Assembly (NCBI GenBank): GCA_902702965.1
Contig: CACRXP010000399.1
Span: 318,655 to 382,654, forward strand
DNA from: Spirometra erinaceieuropaei
Lineage: Eukaryota > Platyhelminthes > Cestoda > Diphyllobothriidea > Diphyllobothriidae
Direction of reading: 5' to 3'
DNA: 64,000 bases
Shown: positions 33,370 to 44,640 of the stretch, piece after piece
How positions within the stretch are numbered: the first letter of the stretch is position 1
Layout of the letters: each line of letters starts with the position of its first letter
Notes under the pieces: generated by a model
Told to the model about the DNA's origin: nothing
Databases searched by the model: none
Seen by the model: the letters and a program-made list of their open reading frames with translations, nothing else
Translations under genes and position numbers: made by a program

Positions 33370-34085
33370 ATCGCATTATTTCTAGTGTACATATTATTAT
33401 CTTCGTAGGTTTTTTGTGGCAAGGTACTTTGTTTAAGCACTCAACGTCCAGTCATCAGCCGGTGGCGTCATTGCCAAAGGCTGCCTCTTCGAAGTTGGCA
33501 CGTCAACCGGATAGAACTGTCAGCTGAGTACCTTTCGAACAGGTCATTATTCCCACGCGTAAGATTTGAGGCTTATGCAGCGTGGCTAAGATGCTCTGGT
33601 GTCATCTATGTGTGGGGGCATTTCGCGCCCGTTGAGTCCTGGCCATACAGACTGCTTACATTATCATCCTCATCCGTATGAACTGAGTCTTGGTCAACGC
33701 TACCGACAGAATTTGGCGGCAGCTGCCCGTAAAAGTATTTTCCATCTGGCATTCACAGTTTGTATTCTAGGGACTGATTTGACTGACTATGTGGGGCTTA
33801 CGTTCAGCCACCGCTTTTAAAATAAGATCGCTTTAGTGGACGCCATGGTCTGCACCACTGAGACGAAATATAATGACAACGACCTGCCATGCAGGTCCAT
33901 GGTCTTGTCGGAAATGGAGCTGGCAAAGAAATGCAAGAATGTGGCCGGGTTGTCGTCCATGCAAACGGCAGGTGGTGTATTTGTACAAAGCATTGGACAG
34001 TGGGCATTTAGCAGAATCCAACAGTATGAAGGGAACGCGGAAAAAAATATATTCAAACCGAAAACACATTTGGGATTTATGTAAC
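33370..34085. repeat. duplicated block C1 (partner 55070-55770, same orientation)
   Basis: GCATTGATGTCAACGGTATC, the CTTGGTCAACGCTA stretch and the GTAAAAGTATTTT stretch recur in order at 55073-55460, and the match continues to the AAATATATTCAAACCGAAAA end at about 34065 (55755). Both copies stop where a different PLE begins. No convincing coding sequence is present. Confidence 0.8.
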
Positions 34086-34179
34086 ACTAAATGAGTCATC
34101 CCTTTATATTATATATATAAGATCGGTGAGCGCCCCCTACCATATACATATATATCCCATTCATCATTCCAAACGACGA

Positions 34180-35110
34180 CAAAAAAGAGAAATAGGCGAT
34201 TCCATGGACCACATTGTATTGGTGCTGACGTTTCGGAAACTGCCTCGTTTCCATCATCAGAGTAGGGGTAAGGTGCTTGTTTCTGCTAGCCCAGAGTTCT
34301 CCTGTCTCACCGCCTGTCTCGTGTTATGTGCCCGCCTGATACACACACCCTAACCTGCTTGCCGGCGGGGGGTTGGGTTCGATCTTATCGTGGTCGACCG
34401 CTAGGGCGCTCATGTGACCTCTACCACCTGGCCGGCCTCTGCTGTCGCTGCTAGGTCCCTATGCGTGTGTGTCCTCCCCCCTTAATCTGACGGGCCCATC
34501 AGCTGCCGCTGCACGTGGGAATCGAGGTCGGCTGTTTGGATGGGTTGATATCTCGCGTCGGTCGTCTGAGCCCCGCCTGGCTCTCTCCCCTGCTGTGAAG
34601 GTGCCAACCGTTGAGAGAGCCGCAATTTGTCCCCCAGTACTGTCGGCCCCGTCCGAACTGACTGGAGCCTCGTACGTGGCGCCTGGTCGGCCGGATGAAG
34701 ATCAATATGTCTGTTGATTGTGTCAACTGAGAACCAAATTTTAAGATGCAGTCTGGCCTTCTTGTCGCTGGCTCAGCCGATGACGCTTGCCTCCCCAAAG
34801 GCGAAACTGTGTTTCTCCTGATGTATGTGGCCATATACCAGCGAGAGCTTATACTCGCAGTTGACTGCAAGCTGGTGCTTGTGCAATCTTGTGCAGAGGC
34901 CTTTGCCCGTTTAACCAACATACCTTGCACTGTAATCTTAGCAAGGTATGCTCTAGACCACTGTTGATTGTTCCGAACAGGTAGCTGGTCTTTGGGCCTC
35001 ATTATCTGCTGCTTGATAGTCGATTCCGGTTTATTGGCCCCATTCCCAAAAGTGCTCAGGATTCTTGCTGTCGCCTCAGAAGCATTCCTCATGTATGGGC
35101 TGCGAGCCAG
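34180..35110 (-). mobile_element. Penelope-like element 3' part (GIY-YIG and tail)
   Basis: The minus strand begins in the connector (NASEATARILSTFGNGANK, QIMRPKDQLP at about 35060-34980), passes through a frameshifted GIY-YIG domain at about 34950-34700, then a GC-rich tail, and ends with a hammerhead motif at 34262-34225. RT motifs are absent, so it is a 5'-truncated insertion. Confidence 0.7.
34225..34262 (-). ncRNA. hammerhead ribozyme-like motif
   Basis: On the minus strand CTCTGATGA is followed by a perfect hairpin (GGAAAC, loop GAGGCA, GTTTCC) and CGAAACGTCAGC. Both core boxes and stem II are intact, so this is among the best candidates for a working ribozyme in the window. Confidence 0.6.
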
Positions 35111-35321
35111 AACTTTGGCTTCTCGTCGTCAGATCGTCCGCGATTAAATCCTATTCGGCACTCACGTATGAAGGATCATGGGTAAACATTGGCTGTCAAT
35201 AGGGAATGTACGTATTTTGCTTCCTCCCTTCTCTTGTCGTTGTCATTACAGTGTGTTTGAACTCGTTGGAAAAGAGGCCTGACAAAATAAAATAATTTTC
35301 TCTCAATACCGGATGGCCAAG

Positions 35322-35435
35322 AGCCAATGTATGAAACATGCAAACCACAACAATCATCATGCCAGATTGTGAGCTACAGAGTTATAGATGCAAGTATGGG
35401 TCGTTTCTTCCGCGAAGTCTGTGGAAAGCAACGAG
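35322..35435 (+). pseudogene. isolated Cys exon of the Ly6-like secreted family (copy D)
   Basis: This 114-nt exon matches the first Cys exon of the gene at 52329-52216, with an AAG acceptor and CGAG/GTAGGT donor. The third cysteine of the C-x6-C-x15-C-x3-C pattern has become Phe (GRFFREVC). No signal-peptide exon, second Cys exon or last exon lies nearby in the same orientation at the expected spacing, so this is an orphan exon. Confidence 0.6.
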
Positions 35436-35639
35436 GTAGGTTCCTTCGCAGTATGTTGCATCTTTCCCAAGCAATATCTGCCTGTAGACATTTTTCTAGG
35501 TCATCAAGCAGGGTTTGACATACTAGACAGCTAAATTATTAATGATCTCGGTCACGTCCGCTATATTACTAAATGTTATCTGTTATATGAATTGAATCAG
35601 TCAGGAATAAAGCGGTTTCTACATTCAAAAACCCGCCTT

Positions 35640-36370
35640 ACACTGGTTCTCATCGAAATGTGTAAATTATGTCTACGAAAACTCAAATGGTTCAAGGTCC
35701 CTCAGGTTTTAAACACTAGCGGCCGCGTCTGAATAACAAAAACTGTCAGGGCGTTCGGATGGAGGAACATGCCAAGGTGATGATGTGGAATTTTTGATCG
35801 TTGCATAGATTACCCTCCTATATGAGGAAAACTTTGATGCAAAGAAAATCCGAGTGATTAGAATGAGAAATGATTTTTGTTGGGGCGTGCATTTTCAAAA
35901 GATACAACACGGTGTTGCGATGTGTGTTTAGCCTACGCTGACTAAAAGGCAATGCTACAAAGAGTGAATTTGGCCCACCTCATGACTGCATGACTGCCTT
36001 CTATCGATCGGTGTGTTTGCCCATACAAAAGCCTATACTTTATCGGACAATTGGTTTCGAGATTGACTGGCGGGCGTTTTCGCATGTCGCTTTGTTGGAA
36101 AGACGTTTAAAACCACAGGCGATCTAAAACCGACAGGTCGTATTGGACGCACCTGATTTTCGAGGGCTCAGAGGACTCCAAGAGCAACTTCTTACTTTTA
36201 ATTTATAACTGCTTATCAAACAACTTTATGAGGACATGCCCTAGGTAAGGGTACTGCCGCCATTATCTGACAGGTTTTGATAGGCCCTGATGCCAACGGT
36301 ATCGGATTATTCCTAGAATACACATTATGATCCGCGTAAGTTTGCTAAACTGCAATAACTTCTACGGGTC
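35640..36370. repeat. duplicated block C2 (partner 54440-55150, same orientation)
   Basis: GTCCCTCAGGTTTTAAACAC, CTGTCAGGGCGTTC and the TGCCAACGGTATCGGATTA stretch match 54490-55090 in order. In the partner this interval runs directly into the sequence of block C1, whereas here C2 follows C1 after a PLE, so the order was rearranged. Confidence 0.75.
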
Positions 36371-36384
36371 TTCAAATCCAATGG

Positions 36385-36520
36385 ACTTCTAACTAATAGG
36401 TCGCGAGTTCGAGCCCCAGGTGTTCCACATTTTGTGGCTGGTTTTGACTGGCTGAGGACAGCTAATAAGCAAGAAATGGTTATTTCAGTCTCCCTTATCT
36501 CTGTCGGTATATATCAATTG
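36385..36520 (+). repeat. SINE fragment with B-box
   Basis: GTCGCGAGTTCGAGCCCCAG (B-box region) is followed by GTGTTCCACATTTTG, TTGACTGGCTGAGGAC and GCTAATAAGC, the body of the tRNA-derived SINE family. The A-box half is largely missing. Confidence 0.6.
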
Positions 36521-36769
36521 AATAGTTTCAGAAATTACTCGGTGCAGGACTTGAAGTTAAATATCCGGGAAATGACTTTTTAGGATCCTGCACTGAGAAA
36601 TTTCTGAAATTATTTACTTGATTATTCTCCTGTGGTCATATGCCAGAAACCGCATATAGAACGCTAGGGCTTCAACTAAAGAGCCGAAACCCTCGCAGCT
36701 GGGTTACGCAGCGATAGAATATCGGCGAAACACGTGTCTGGGCTTTTAGCAAGCATAATAACTTTGCTA

Positions 36770-37285
36770 TATGGATTTCATACATATAAATATGTATAAC
36801 TGCCTAAGTCTTCATACCGCATTCCCACCGCGGGTACTAAGTCAATGCTTAAAATGGCATTTCTGAACAACGCAAGATTACCTTTATTATTTGTTTTATG
36901 CCTTTAACCCTCTTAATATTGTGCTTTATTAATATAGATATTGGGTCCACGGATTGGTGTGTGTTTGCGAGTGATAAGCGATCATTCGTAAATATCGACA
37001 CATTGCATGAGTTAGGTCACCCGCTGTAAATATATATCTGACTAAGGTTTCATACCGCACTCGCGACACTGCTACTAACTCAATGCCTAAAAGCGTATTT
37101 CGCCGATTTTTCAACTGCACCATGTCGTAATGGCGAGCGATGCGTTCCCACAATGAATCACGCCACGGACACTTTAATTTGGAGCACGGTTTCCTTTAAA
37201 GTTACCTAAGTTTAAAATAAATGGCTGAACGTACTCCTCACGAAAACAGTCATATCAGTATTTAGAACCAATAATGTGAAGGTTC
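36770..37285. repeat. dispersed repeat, shorter copy of 8080-8900
   Basis: This matches the 8.1-8.9 kb repeat in order, with the middle portion deleted. An internal partial repeat of the CCTAAGG-TTTCATACCGCA stretch occurs twice (36805 and 37045). Confidence 0.7.
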
Positions 37286-37289
37286 TCGT

Positions 37290-38710
37290 ACAAGAAGATG
37301 CCGTTGGAATCCCTTAGTCGAATTAAATATATTTCATTTCGTATGTATGATGTTAATGATGCAAGACACCCGTTTGCCTATGTGTTAGTACGCGCTAAAT
37401 GTCCTTACAAGCGGATTATACCAGAACCCCCCAGCCGCATTGAACAAGCCCCTATTCGTACGCATGGCAACAATGACATTTGCGATCGGAACTCAGCTGA
37501 TGCCCCTGTCCGATTGATTTGTCAAATGAGAACAGGCACTTTTGGCAATGACTTAACTGACTCACATGGTGCTGACTGTTTAACAAATTACCCTCCCACT
37601 GCAAACCTACGCGGGTCATGATTTCTACTTCAGAAATAATACGATACAGTTAATATCGATGCCCAGACAAAACTGTCATACCTCCTTTTTCAGATAATTT
37701 CGGCAACCTATTTGTTTAGGAGACCTCCTCTCATAACTGTTTGAGAAAACAGTTGCGAATTAAAAAGAACAAGCTTTGCTTGAAGACCTCTGAGATTTAG
37801 AAAGCTAGCTGTTTCTATTGCGAACTGTTTGTTAAAAATCGTCCCTGTTTCTAGTCGTCTTTCAATCAAACCAGCACACAACAAACGCCTGTCAGTCGGT
37901 CTTGAAGCCAAATGTCCACTAAACGCTTCTGTCTGGGTAAACGCAATGATTGTCAACAGGCGGTCGAAAATTATGAGGTTGGCAGAAATCGCTTTTCGAA
38001 TTATCGCATATTAGTCAGCGGAACCTAAACACACATTGCAACATCATGCTGTACGTCCTAAAATATACACACTAACAAAATTTATTCCTGTGCCCATCTG
38101 CAGGAGCGGCGAATGAATCAGTACGGAATCTACTTCGAAATTCTTCCCAACCATCGTAAAACCATGTACATGTTCTGAGGTCGTACATACTCTGAACGGT
38201 AGATCATAAACCCATCATTAGCTTTCAATTATCAAACAGTCGTATAGAAAACATGCAATTAGAATCATGAAGAGAATACGAAATTGTTCTAATTAAGATA
38301 TTCACCCCGTACGAATTATGGAAGACAAAGTTCCAAGAAAACAAATAGATTGCAAAACAAATTTGAAATGGGCTTTCATTTAGAGAAAGAGAGCATGTTT
38401 ATCGTGCAGCCCACCGTTTCGTTTCAGTCCAACATAATTCCAACAGCGCCCTTAAACTCTGTTCGGAAGATAAACAGCATTGCATGAAAATAAGAACGGT
38501 AGGTGGGAAGTTTGCTGCATTCAACAGAGGCGTTTTTAAATATGATGACTGGCAAAAGTGTAAGTTGGCATTTTTGTCGATATATTGTTCACTATTCGTC
38601 CTCTTAGTGTGCTGCTACTCATGCTGTTATTAGAGTTTTTTGAAAATAAAAACACCGATATGCACATAACCATTTTTTGCTGCGGCTTTGGCAACCGTCA
38701 GGTGAAAATT
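37290..38710. repeat. deletion-shortened copy of the secreted-gene block (copy C)
   Basis: Going left to right, this matches the reverse complement of 55340-51450 with gaps: 37370-37600 with 55340-55170, 37770-38000 with 54960-54720, 38220-38340 with the 52.8-52.95 kb stretch, and 38428-38705 with the last two exons of the gene. It is therefore a third, internally deleted copy of the block at 12.8-16.1 and 51.4-55.3 kb. Confidence 0.65.
38428..38705 (+). pseudogene. decayed Ly6-like secreted gene, exons 3-4 (copy C)
   Basis: The second Cys exon (38428-38559, 132 nt) keeps an open frame and both splice sites. The third and fourth cysteines have become Gly and Tyr. About 80 bp later a decayed last exon retains the FCC pair (about 38679-38687), but its acceptor AG and the final Cys of CC-x4-C are lost. 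The signal-peptide and first Cys exons are deleted. Confidence 0.6.
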
Positions 38711-41700
38711 TGCCCTACCTAGCCAAACGTCGGCCTGAAAATCGGTTTTACTTTTTGCTTTGCAGGTAACACTTTGACAATATTGTTTATATCCGCACAG
38801 CGTCCTGCAGTTAGGTTTAGAAAATGCATTGAATACCCGCTCTTCAAATGCAGCATTGTTGTGACACTGGTTATACAGATGCAGCCATCATGTTTTGCCC
38901 GTTAAAAGTATGTCTAAAGGCAGATCGCATTCATATTTACAGTTCATTCACGTTGACCTTCCGTTGCTGATTGCATGCAACGATTTGATTTCTATATCAT
39001 GGGTTCACGACACTTATAATTAATGGGAAATTCTCGAGAGTAAAAGAAAGTATTGATCTAAAAATATCAGGACGTTTCCACTTAAGTCCGTCTTCACAGT
39101 TCGAAATTGTAAAATGTTTATTTATTTGTTCTTGGAATTTCCGTGAAGCATGGAAATTAATTGTTAATATTTTGGCATCCCAATCAATTAGGTTGCAAAT
39201 ATAAGCATTAATTTTGCCTCAGAAAGCCATCAAAGTGTACTCTGGTAAACATAAGTATTTACCGTTTGCAACTTGAATGTACCGGCTAGACTTCTTTTGT
39301 ACGGCTAAAAGATTTGAATACAAATGCTGGATTTATTTCATTGTCAAAAATTTTTTTAATTTAGAAAAGACGTTTTAGGGGTCGCACTGGTTTTGGGTGG
39401 CATTTTTGTAGATTTCAGTTGTTGGCGTGGTTTGAGTTTATTAATGTCAGAAATATATGATTGTAGGCGCAAGGACACTTTTGCAATTTTTTTATAAAAA
39501 TGAAAATAGAACAAACGATCAAAATCATATTGCAAGAGATCAAAAGCGCACAGAATGCCGTCATGTTTGCGTGACCTACCTCATGAAACCTGATAAGAGA
39601 GAAACTGATAGGAAAGCGTTTGGGCATTCTGCTGGTCCGTTCAGCCCCTTCAGTACAGTCTCCTTCAGTTGCGCAAAATATATATTTTATGCTATAATAT
39701 AATATACAATAATATTTTATCAAGCAAAATGCCTATATATTTACGTGAAAATAAACGTTAGCACATATTCGGGCACGCTTCCCTTTGATAGAAGAGTGAC
39801 ATTTCTTCCGGAATTTCCCTAAACAGACCTCGGTGCACTTGAAAATTATTTTTCTATCCACGCGAACATTAGTAATTAGTTAACCTATTCACATGTTGTT
39901 TTAAAAGAACCGCATGGATTATCACTTTTAATAGGCCGCATTAGCAGTTTCGTGTGATTTCGTGCTCTAAAGCGCAATAATAGCTCATATTGGCCTCACA
40001 AAACTGGTTAGTAAATTTCAATACGTTCGCAGGCTCTTTAGGACGAAAACAGCGACGGCGGGATTCTGCCATCGTGCGAATCAAGAAACCGAATAAATAC
40101 TAGAAGGGTTTGTCGTTAGATTTTACGAGGCAGATAGTCAAGTGGCAAAGTATTCGACTTAGGACGCTTGGTAGACGCTAGTTACAACCTCTACGTCCAT
40201 TTACCGATGACAGTACGCTCTTCCTTTCATATCTGCGTGTAATGTTGCGTCTCCTGTGCGATTTATAGTCCACAGACGATTTCCTTTTCAACATAGGGTG
40301 CATGATATTTCATATTTAACAAAGCAGATACTAGTTAAAGTCCTAAACGCGTGTTTAGCCGATACCCTGCTAACGTATGACAGAGCTACGTGGCCCCAGC
40401 TTATCAGTTGGTTCCTCACCACCCTCCCGCGTGCTTCTCGGTAGATACCCCAGTTCGTATGTGATCGACGAGGCCGATGCGTGATGTGAATGCACGGAGA
40501 CAGTGTAGATACTAGAAGTCGACGGCGCAGTGTTAGCTACGGTGATGGCGGTAGTGCGCACGTTGGGCGGCGTAGTGAGGGCAGGGCTAGGCATACTGGG
40601 TGTGTGGGATTTAGTTCCGCTTTAAAGGCGCCTTACGGTTCCTTGATAAAAACGGTGCATTTAGAGACAGATCATTTGTTATGTTGGCACACATACTATT
40701 CCATCTTCATTTTAATAGATTCGATTGAATCTCCAAGCTTCATTATCTCAAGCATGTTTCTGATTAACGTTGCACTACATACTGTTGATTCCTGAATCGA
40801 TGCTAACCATTGTTTGCTCATTTCCATTGCTAAAAAAGTAAAGGTGTTTAATGCATTTTGGCTGTAAGGTGTCGTCAACTCAAAAATGTGAATTGCTAAA
40901 ATTTTAAATGACACCCCTTAACCTATATTTGGTCTCTTTAGAGTAAAGTACATTTCTGTTAAATTTACAGAAGAAATAAGTGGGCGTTGATGAAATCAGC
41001 AGGCGGAACCCCCCCACAAATGTGCACCACGTCGACGGGTCGACGATTTGAAAACCTGATGTCTAATCAGCTAAATATTTATTAAGGTGGTGTGTGTATT
41101 CCGGTGAGCAGGGACTGAATCAATGTTGTGACCAGCCACTTGTTAAGAACGAAATACTACTAAAGGTAGGGATAGCAAAACATATTTTCAGAACACGGAT
41201 GACTCACTGTTTTAACAATTCAGTTGGGCACTGTTGCTTCAACCCCCCTCCATCACTATAATTTTTGAAATATACGTGATAGACGGGGTAGGTGTTTCTC
41301 CAACATTCAACCAAGTATGATAATACAAAAAGCGCACTTTTAATTTACGCGACTTTTAAGCACCATATTTTCGATTTATCCTAACTGTTTATGGAAATCA
41401 AAGGAGACGGTTTTGTATTATTTCTAGCACGCTGCACAATCTCACGATTTTTTATTTGCAATAAATGTTTTTTGCTCGTCGCAAAAAATAACTGCCCAAT
41501 TAAAAGGGTTTTTTCTGTTCGTATTTGATGACCGCGTAAAATTGAATGAATTGAATAAACATGTGTACATAGAGCTATTTTTCTGACATGCACTTGTTTC
41601 CTACAATTTCTTAAAGCATACAGTAACGTCTTCTCAAAGACCCTAGTACAAGTTGACTACTACCAATACTCACACATGTCCTGGTCCTTATTCCTTTTCA

Positions 41701-42600
41701 GAAACCAGACATTGTTACAGGTGCGGAATTTCGAAGGCATCGTAAATCGAACCCACCCCCGACAGACACTTCTGTCATAGGTTATTTCAGGCATTTAAGG
41801 TAATTTTCCTCATGCTATAACGTACATAAACCAGGATGATTTGCAAAAAAACGTCGGTCTACATAAAGCCCCAGCTTGTACTTCATTTATCTGACGATCT
41901 CGGTGACCGTGCTTTTTCGAAAAAAACGTACATCATCACTTCTACAAAATTTCAACATCTACCTCTGTTCCGTCCAGCGCCTTAAGGTGTAGAAATAGCG
42001 CAATAAACAAATTTTGGTGTTCAACATCCGCAATGTACTGAAAAATATTAATATATTTGAGGTAAATGTAAGAAGACATAACCGATATACAAAGCGAAAA
42101 TTGAAATATACGACAGACCCTATTACTGGACATTGAAAATAGATCTGTTATGGCCTTTCAAGATATGAGTTGACATATAAATGGAGAGCTCCTACATACG
42201 GTTTGTTCATCAAAATTAATTTCAAAGGAATATAGGCAATAAACCCGACAGTCATAATAGGAAATTATAAGGTTTCCTTCGTCTTGTTTGCTATCTACAA
42301 TAGGTTATGCAAATAAGTGAATGCTCTGCCCCCACCAACGAGGAGGACTTAGGCATTCAATTTTCCTTAAAATCACATATTCCGACTCAACCTCCTAGTG
42401 CTTTTATACACGTATTTTGGTTGAAAAATCGGTAATAAATTTTCTATAACCAGTTTAATACTTTCGAGATTTATTAAACAAAACTCGATAAGCACTTACT
42501 TATAGCACATCATATGTCAAAGTCTCCATGGGCACTTTTTATGTTTTCTATACATAGAACTAGAAAGCTAAAAGAGAAAATTTCAATGCTTAAGTTCGCC
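38710..42600. other. spacer with few recognisable features
   Basis: No gene was recognised. A weak PLE-like tail motif may lie at 39105-39065 on the minus strand (CTGTGAAGACGG..GGAAACGTCCTG). A tRNA-like relic occurs at about 40128-40190 (GGCAGATAGTCAAGTGGCAAA). The GC-richer 40400-40640 interval has open frames on both strands but no family match. Confidence 0.4.
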
Positions 42601-42629
42601 TGAACAAAATATGTTGATTATACATGAAA

Positions 42630-42840
42630 TCTAACCGACGGCATGAAAGGACATGATTGTTTTGCAAATAGGTTGTATGAGGAAGCATTTATGAATCGAA
42701 GAGACACAAGAATCCAGACGAGCAAGTCATGGTCAATTCTGCTAAGTGGATCGTAACCTGCTTGATTTATTCTATCGTTTCTACAGTGGGAGACGACATT
42801 CTTGTCAGTAATGAGGTCGAAGCTCCTAGCGAATCCGATG
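42630..42840 (-). pseudogene. beta-1,4-galactosyltransferase exon 2 remnant (inverted arm)
   Basis: The minus strand encodes FDLITDKNVVSHCRNDRINQ and then LLVWILVSL, matching the C-terminal end of the intact enzyme (VTSRWRTDGIKQT, then LFVWILVS). Non-coding sequence past the stop is also shared. It is the reverse complement of the remnant at 43143-43400. Confidence 0.7.
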
Positions 42841-42861
42841 AAACGGAGAACCGTCTTGGGT

Positions 42862-43142
42862 GCGCCCAATCATTTAGCGCCTGAAGTTCTGTCTTAGGAC
42901 GTACTTCACGTTTGACGGGACAATCTACGAACAGGTGAAGGGCACACCGATGGGTTGGCCGATTTCGAGATTCATCGCCGAGGCGGTCATGCAACGGTTA
43001 TAGTTACTGGTCTTCCAACGCCATAGATCGAAGTTTTGGCTCCGGTATGCTGATGATGCCTTCGTTGTCCTCGAACGGGATCGGGTGCTGACAATATTGC
43101 ACAGTGCAATATTGTCCATATTGCAATATTGCGGCTGATTGA
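42862..43142 (+). mobile_element. Penelope-like element RT fragment between inverted arms
   Basis: The plus strand, with shifts, encodes FTFDGTIYEQVKGTPMGWPI and RFIAEAVMQRL, then KFWLRYADDAFVVLERDRV with the catalytic YADD box at about 43048. It starts at the end of the left galactosyltransferase arm and ends at a 27-nt hairpin near the right arm. All other PLE parts are missing. Confidence 0.7.
43090..43116. repeat. perfect 27-nt hairpin
   Basis: GACAATATTGCA, loop CAG, TGCAATATTGTC form a perfect 12-bp stem. A third copy of TTGCAATATTG follows at 43121. It lies where the PLE fragment meets the galactosyltransferase remnant, so it is probably a by-product of the rearrangement. Confidence 0.7.
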
Positions 43143-43400
43143 CCATCAAATCTCAAGGAAATATTTGACAATTCCGATTCACATCATCCGCAAGACAGGA
43201 ACGCTTAGAGATTTGACCTCATTACTGAGGAGAATGTCGTCTCTCATTGTAGAAACGATAGAATAAATCAAACACGTTAGGATCGCCTTAGGAGAATCGA
43301 CTATGACGTCTAGATTCTGGTGTCTCTTTGATCCTCAAAATTTTCCTCATACAACTTATTTGCAAAACACTCATGTCCTTTTATGCAGTCATGTATGGTC
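43143..43400 (+). pseudogene. beta-1,4-galactosyltransferase exon 2 remnant (direct arm)
   Basis: The plus strand encodes EIFDNSDSHHPQDRNA, then RFDLITEENVVSHCRNDRIN, and RRIDYDV with several stops, matching residues about 270-327 of the intact enzyme. The part with the catalytic GWGGEDD is missing. It is closer to the 42.6-42.8 kb remnant than to the functional exon. Confidence 0.7.
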
Positions 43401-43699
43401 AACATGCGTCGTTTAGGAGAACTGAAGCATAGCATTAATTGATCTCTTGCGATTACATCAGTGTTGTATTTAATTGTCCCTATTAGCATGATAGATGGGG
43501 ATCACCACACGGTGCGCTCCAGTGTTAAAGGGCCGCCTCATGGAAATTGGCGATTTATGCAGATGTGGGAAGTAGTTGAATGTTGGGCTAGTACCGTCAT
43601 ATCAGCAGCCGTGGACCTAAGAACAAATGTCATCGAGCAAATAAACCCGTCAGGAGGTCTAAGAGATGCAAGCATCCTGTGATAAAAACGGCATATTTT

Positions 43700-44640
43700 A
43701 ACGACATTCCATCAGGCTACTATATTTTTATTGAGAAATATTAATATAAACGGTTGATGACTATTAAACGAATGCAGATGAGTGTACCCTGCAATTAAAT
43801 CAGTTCTGACGTTGGCTGCCTCTAATATACTTTGCAGGCAGAGGCTCATCACGCGATTGTTGATGCCCTGCGGCAGACAGGCTATTCGTTTCATAATACT
43901 ATTCAGCATGCTAAAGACAACGCCCGCGCCCCATCGCTCGGCCGTGGGGCGACCGCTCCAGAAGAAAGTGTTACGGACTTCCATCTCATTTAGTTGGCTT
44001 TGTTCCGAGAATCAATATTCAGCGAGTCTAGAGATGTACACTTTGTGGCACATTTGTTCTCGTGCAACAAGCGCGCCCTCCGATCCGGTCGGCTACTTCT
44101 TGGATTGTCTAAAAGGGAACGAACATTCCAGGCTGCAAAGATGATCTGATCCACCCTGCTAGCAAGTGGGGTTGGGCATCGAGGAGGAGGCCGGGGCGAG
44201 AGGGAGGGGGAGCGTTTTTTTGCAGTTTTATATTCTCAATTCAGTTGTCCACGACGGCTGTCGAACGCAATATAGGTCATGATGTTTGTTTAAAGGAACA
44301 GCGACCCGATACAGCCTGGCCCTGCCTACAAGAATGCCGTAGGAGGGAAGGGAGAATGGAAAAGTGGTAGAGAAACGGGAAGCAGAGCTTTACCATCCCT
44401 CTCTCAGCGAGCAGGTTTTGCACTCCTGGGCGCTCACTTACCGTGTGGCCTCATGCGGCGTTGAAGATGGCGTCACGTCTCGGAGGTACGAACGCCGTGA
44501 TGTATTCAACCCGCGGAGCCGAGATTACCATCTGCGAAGATGCACACTGGAATACCCTAACCTCGTTTTGCTCGCCGGTCGAGGCGATTACCGGTCACAA
44601 GCAGGTTCTTTATGAAAGTTTGATCCTGTAATTTGCTCTG
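43700..44640 (-). mobile_element. RTE-like non-LTR retrotransposon, 5' part (endonuclease)
   Basis: The minus strand encodes FAAWNVRSLLDNPRSSRPDR then ALVAREL (44140-44060), a YRFSEQSQLNEM block, FFWSGRPTAERWGAGVVFSM (about 43970-43900) and LPQGINNRVMSL. These are the apurinic-type endonuclease blocks of RTE-group elements. Upstream (44640-44170) is a GC-richer stretch that is probably its 5' region. RT is not present here; an RT fragment of similar type lies at 23.5-24 kb. Confidence 0.7.

Noticed and set aside
33804..34099. Overlapping frames on both strands
   Set aside because: They are not kept open in the homologous copy at 55.56-55.77 kb, so they are not conserved coding sequence.
37298..37621. 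107-residue frame partly similar to a minus-strand frame at 55481-55179
   Set aside because: Both lie in a duplicated non-coding block. The third copy at 33.4-33.7 kb has stops in the same frame, so protein-level conservation is not supported.
39415..39723. 102-residue minus-strand frame with a hydrophobic segment
   Set aside because: AT-rich low-complexity start, no motif, no second copy and no splice signals.
40370..40795. Open frames on both strands in a GC-richer patch
   Set aside because: The minus-strand frame is Ser/Thr/Pro-rich and low in complexity, the plus-strand frame has no motif, and there are no splice or promoter signals.
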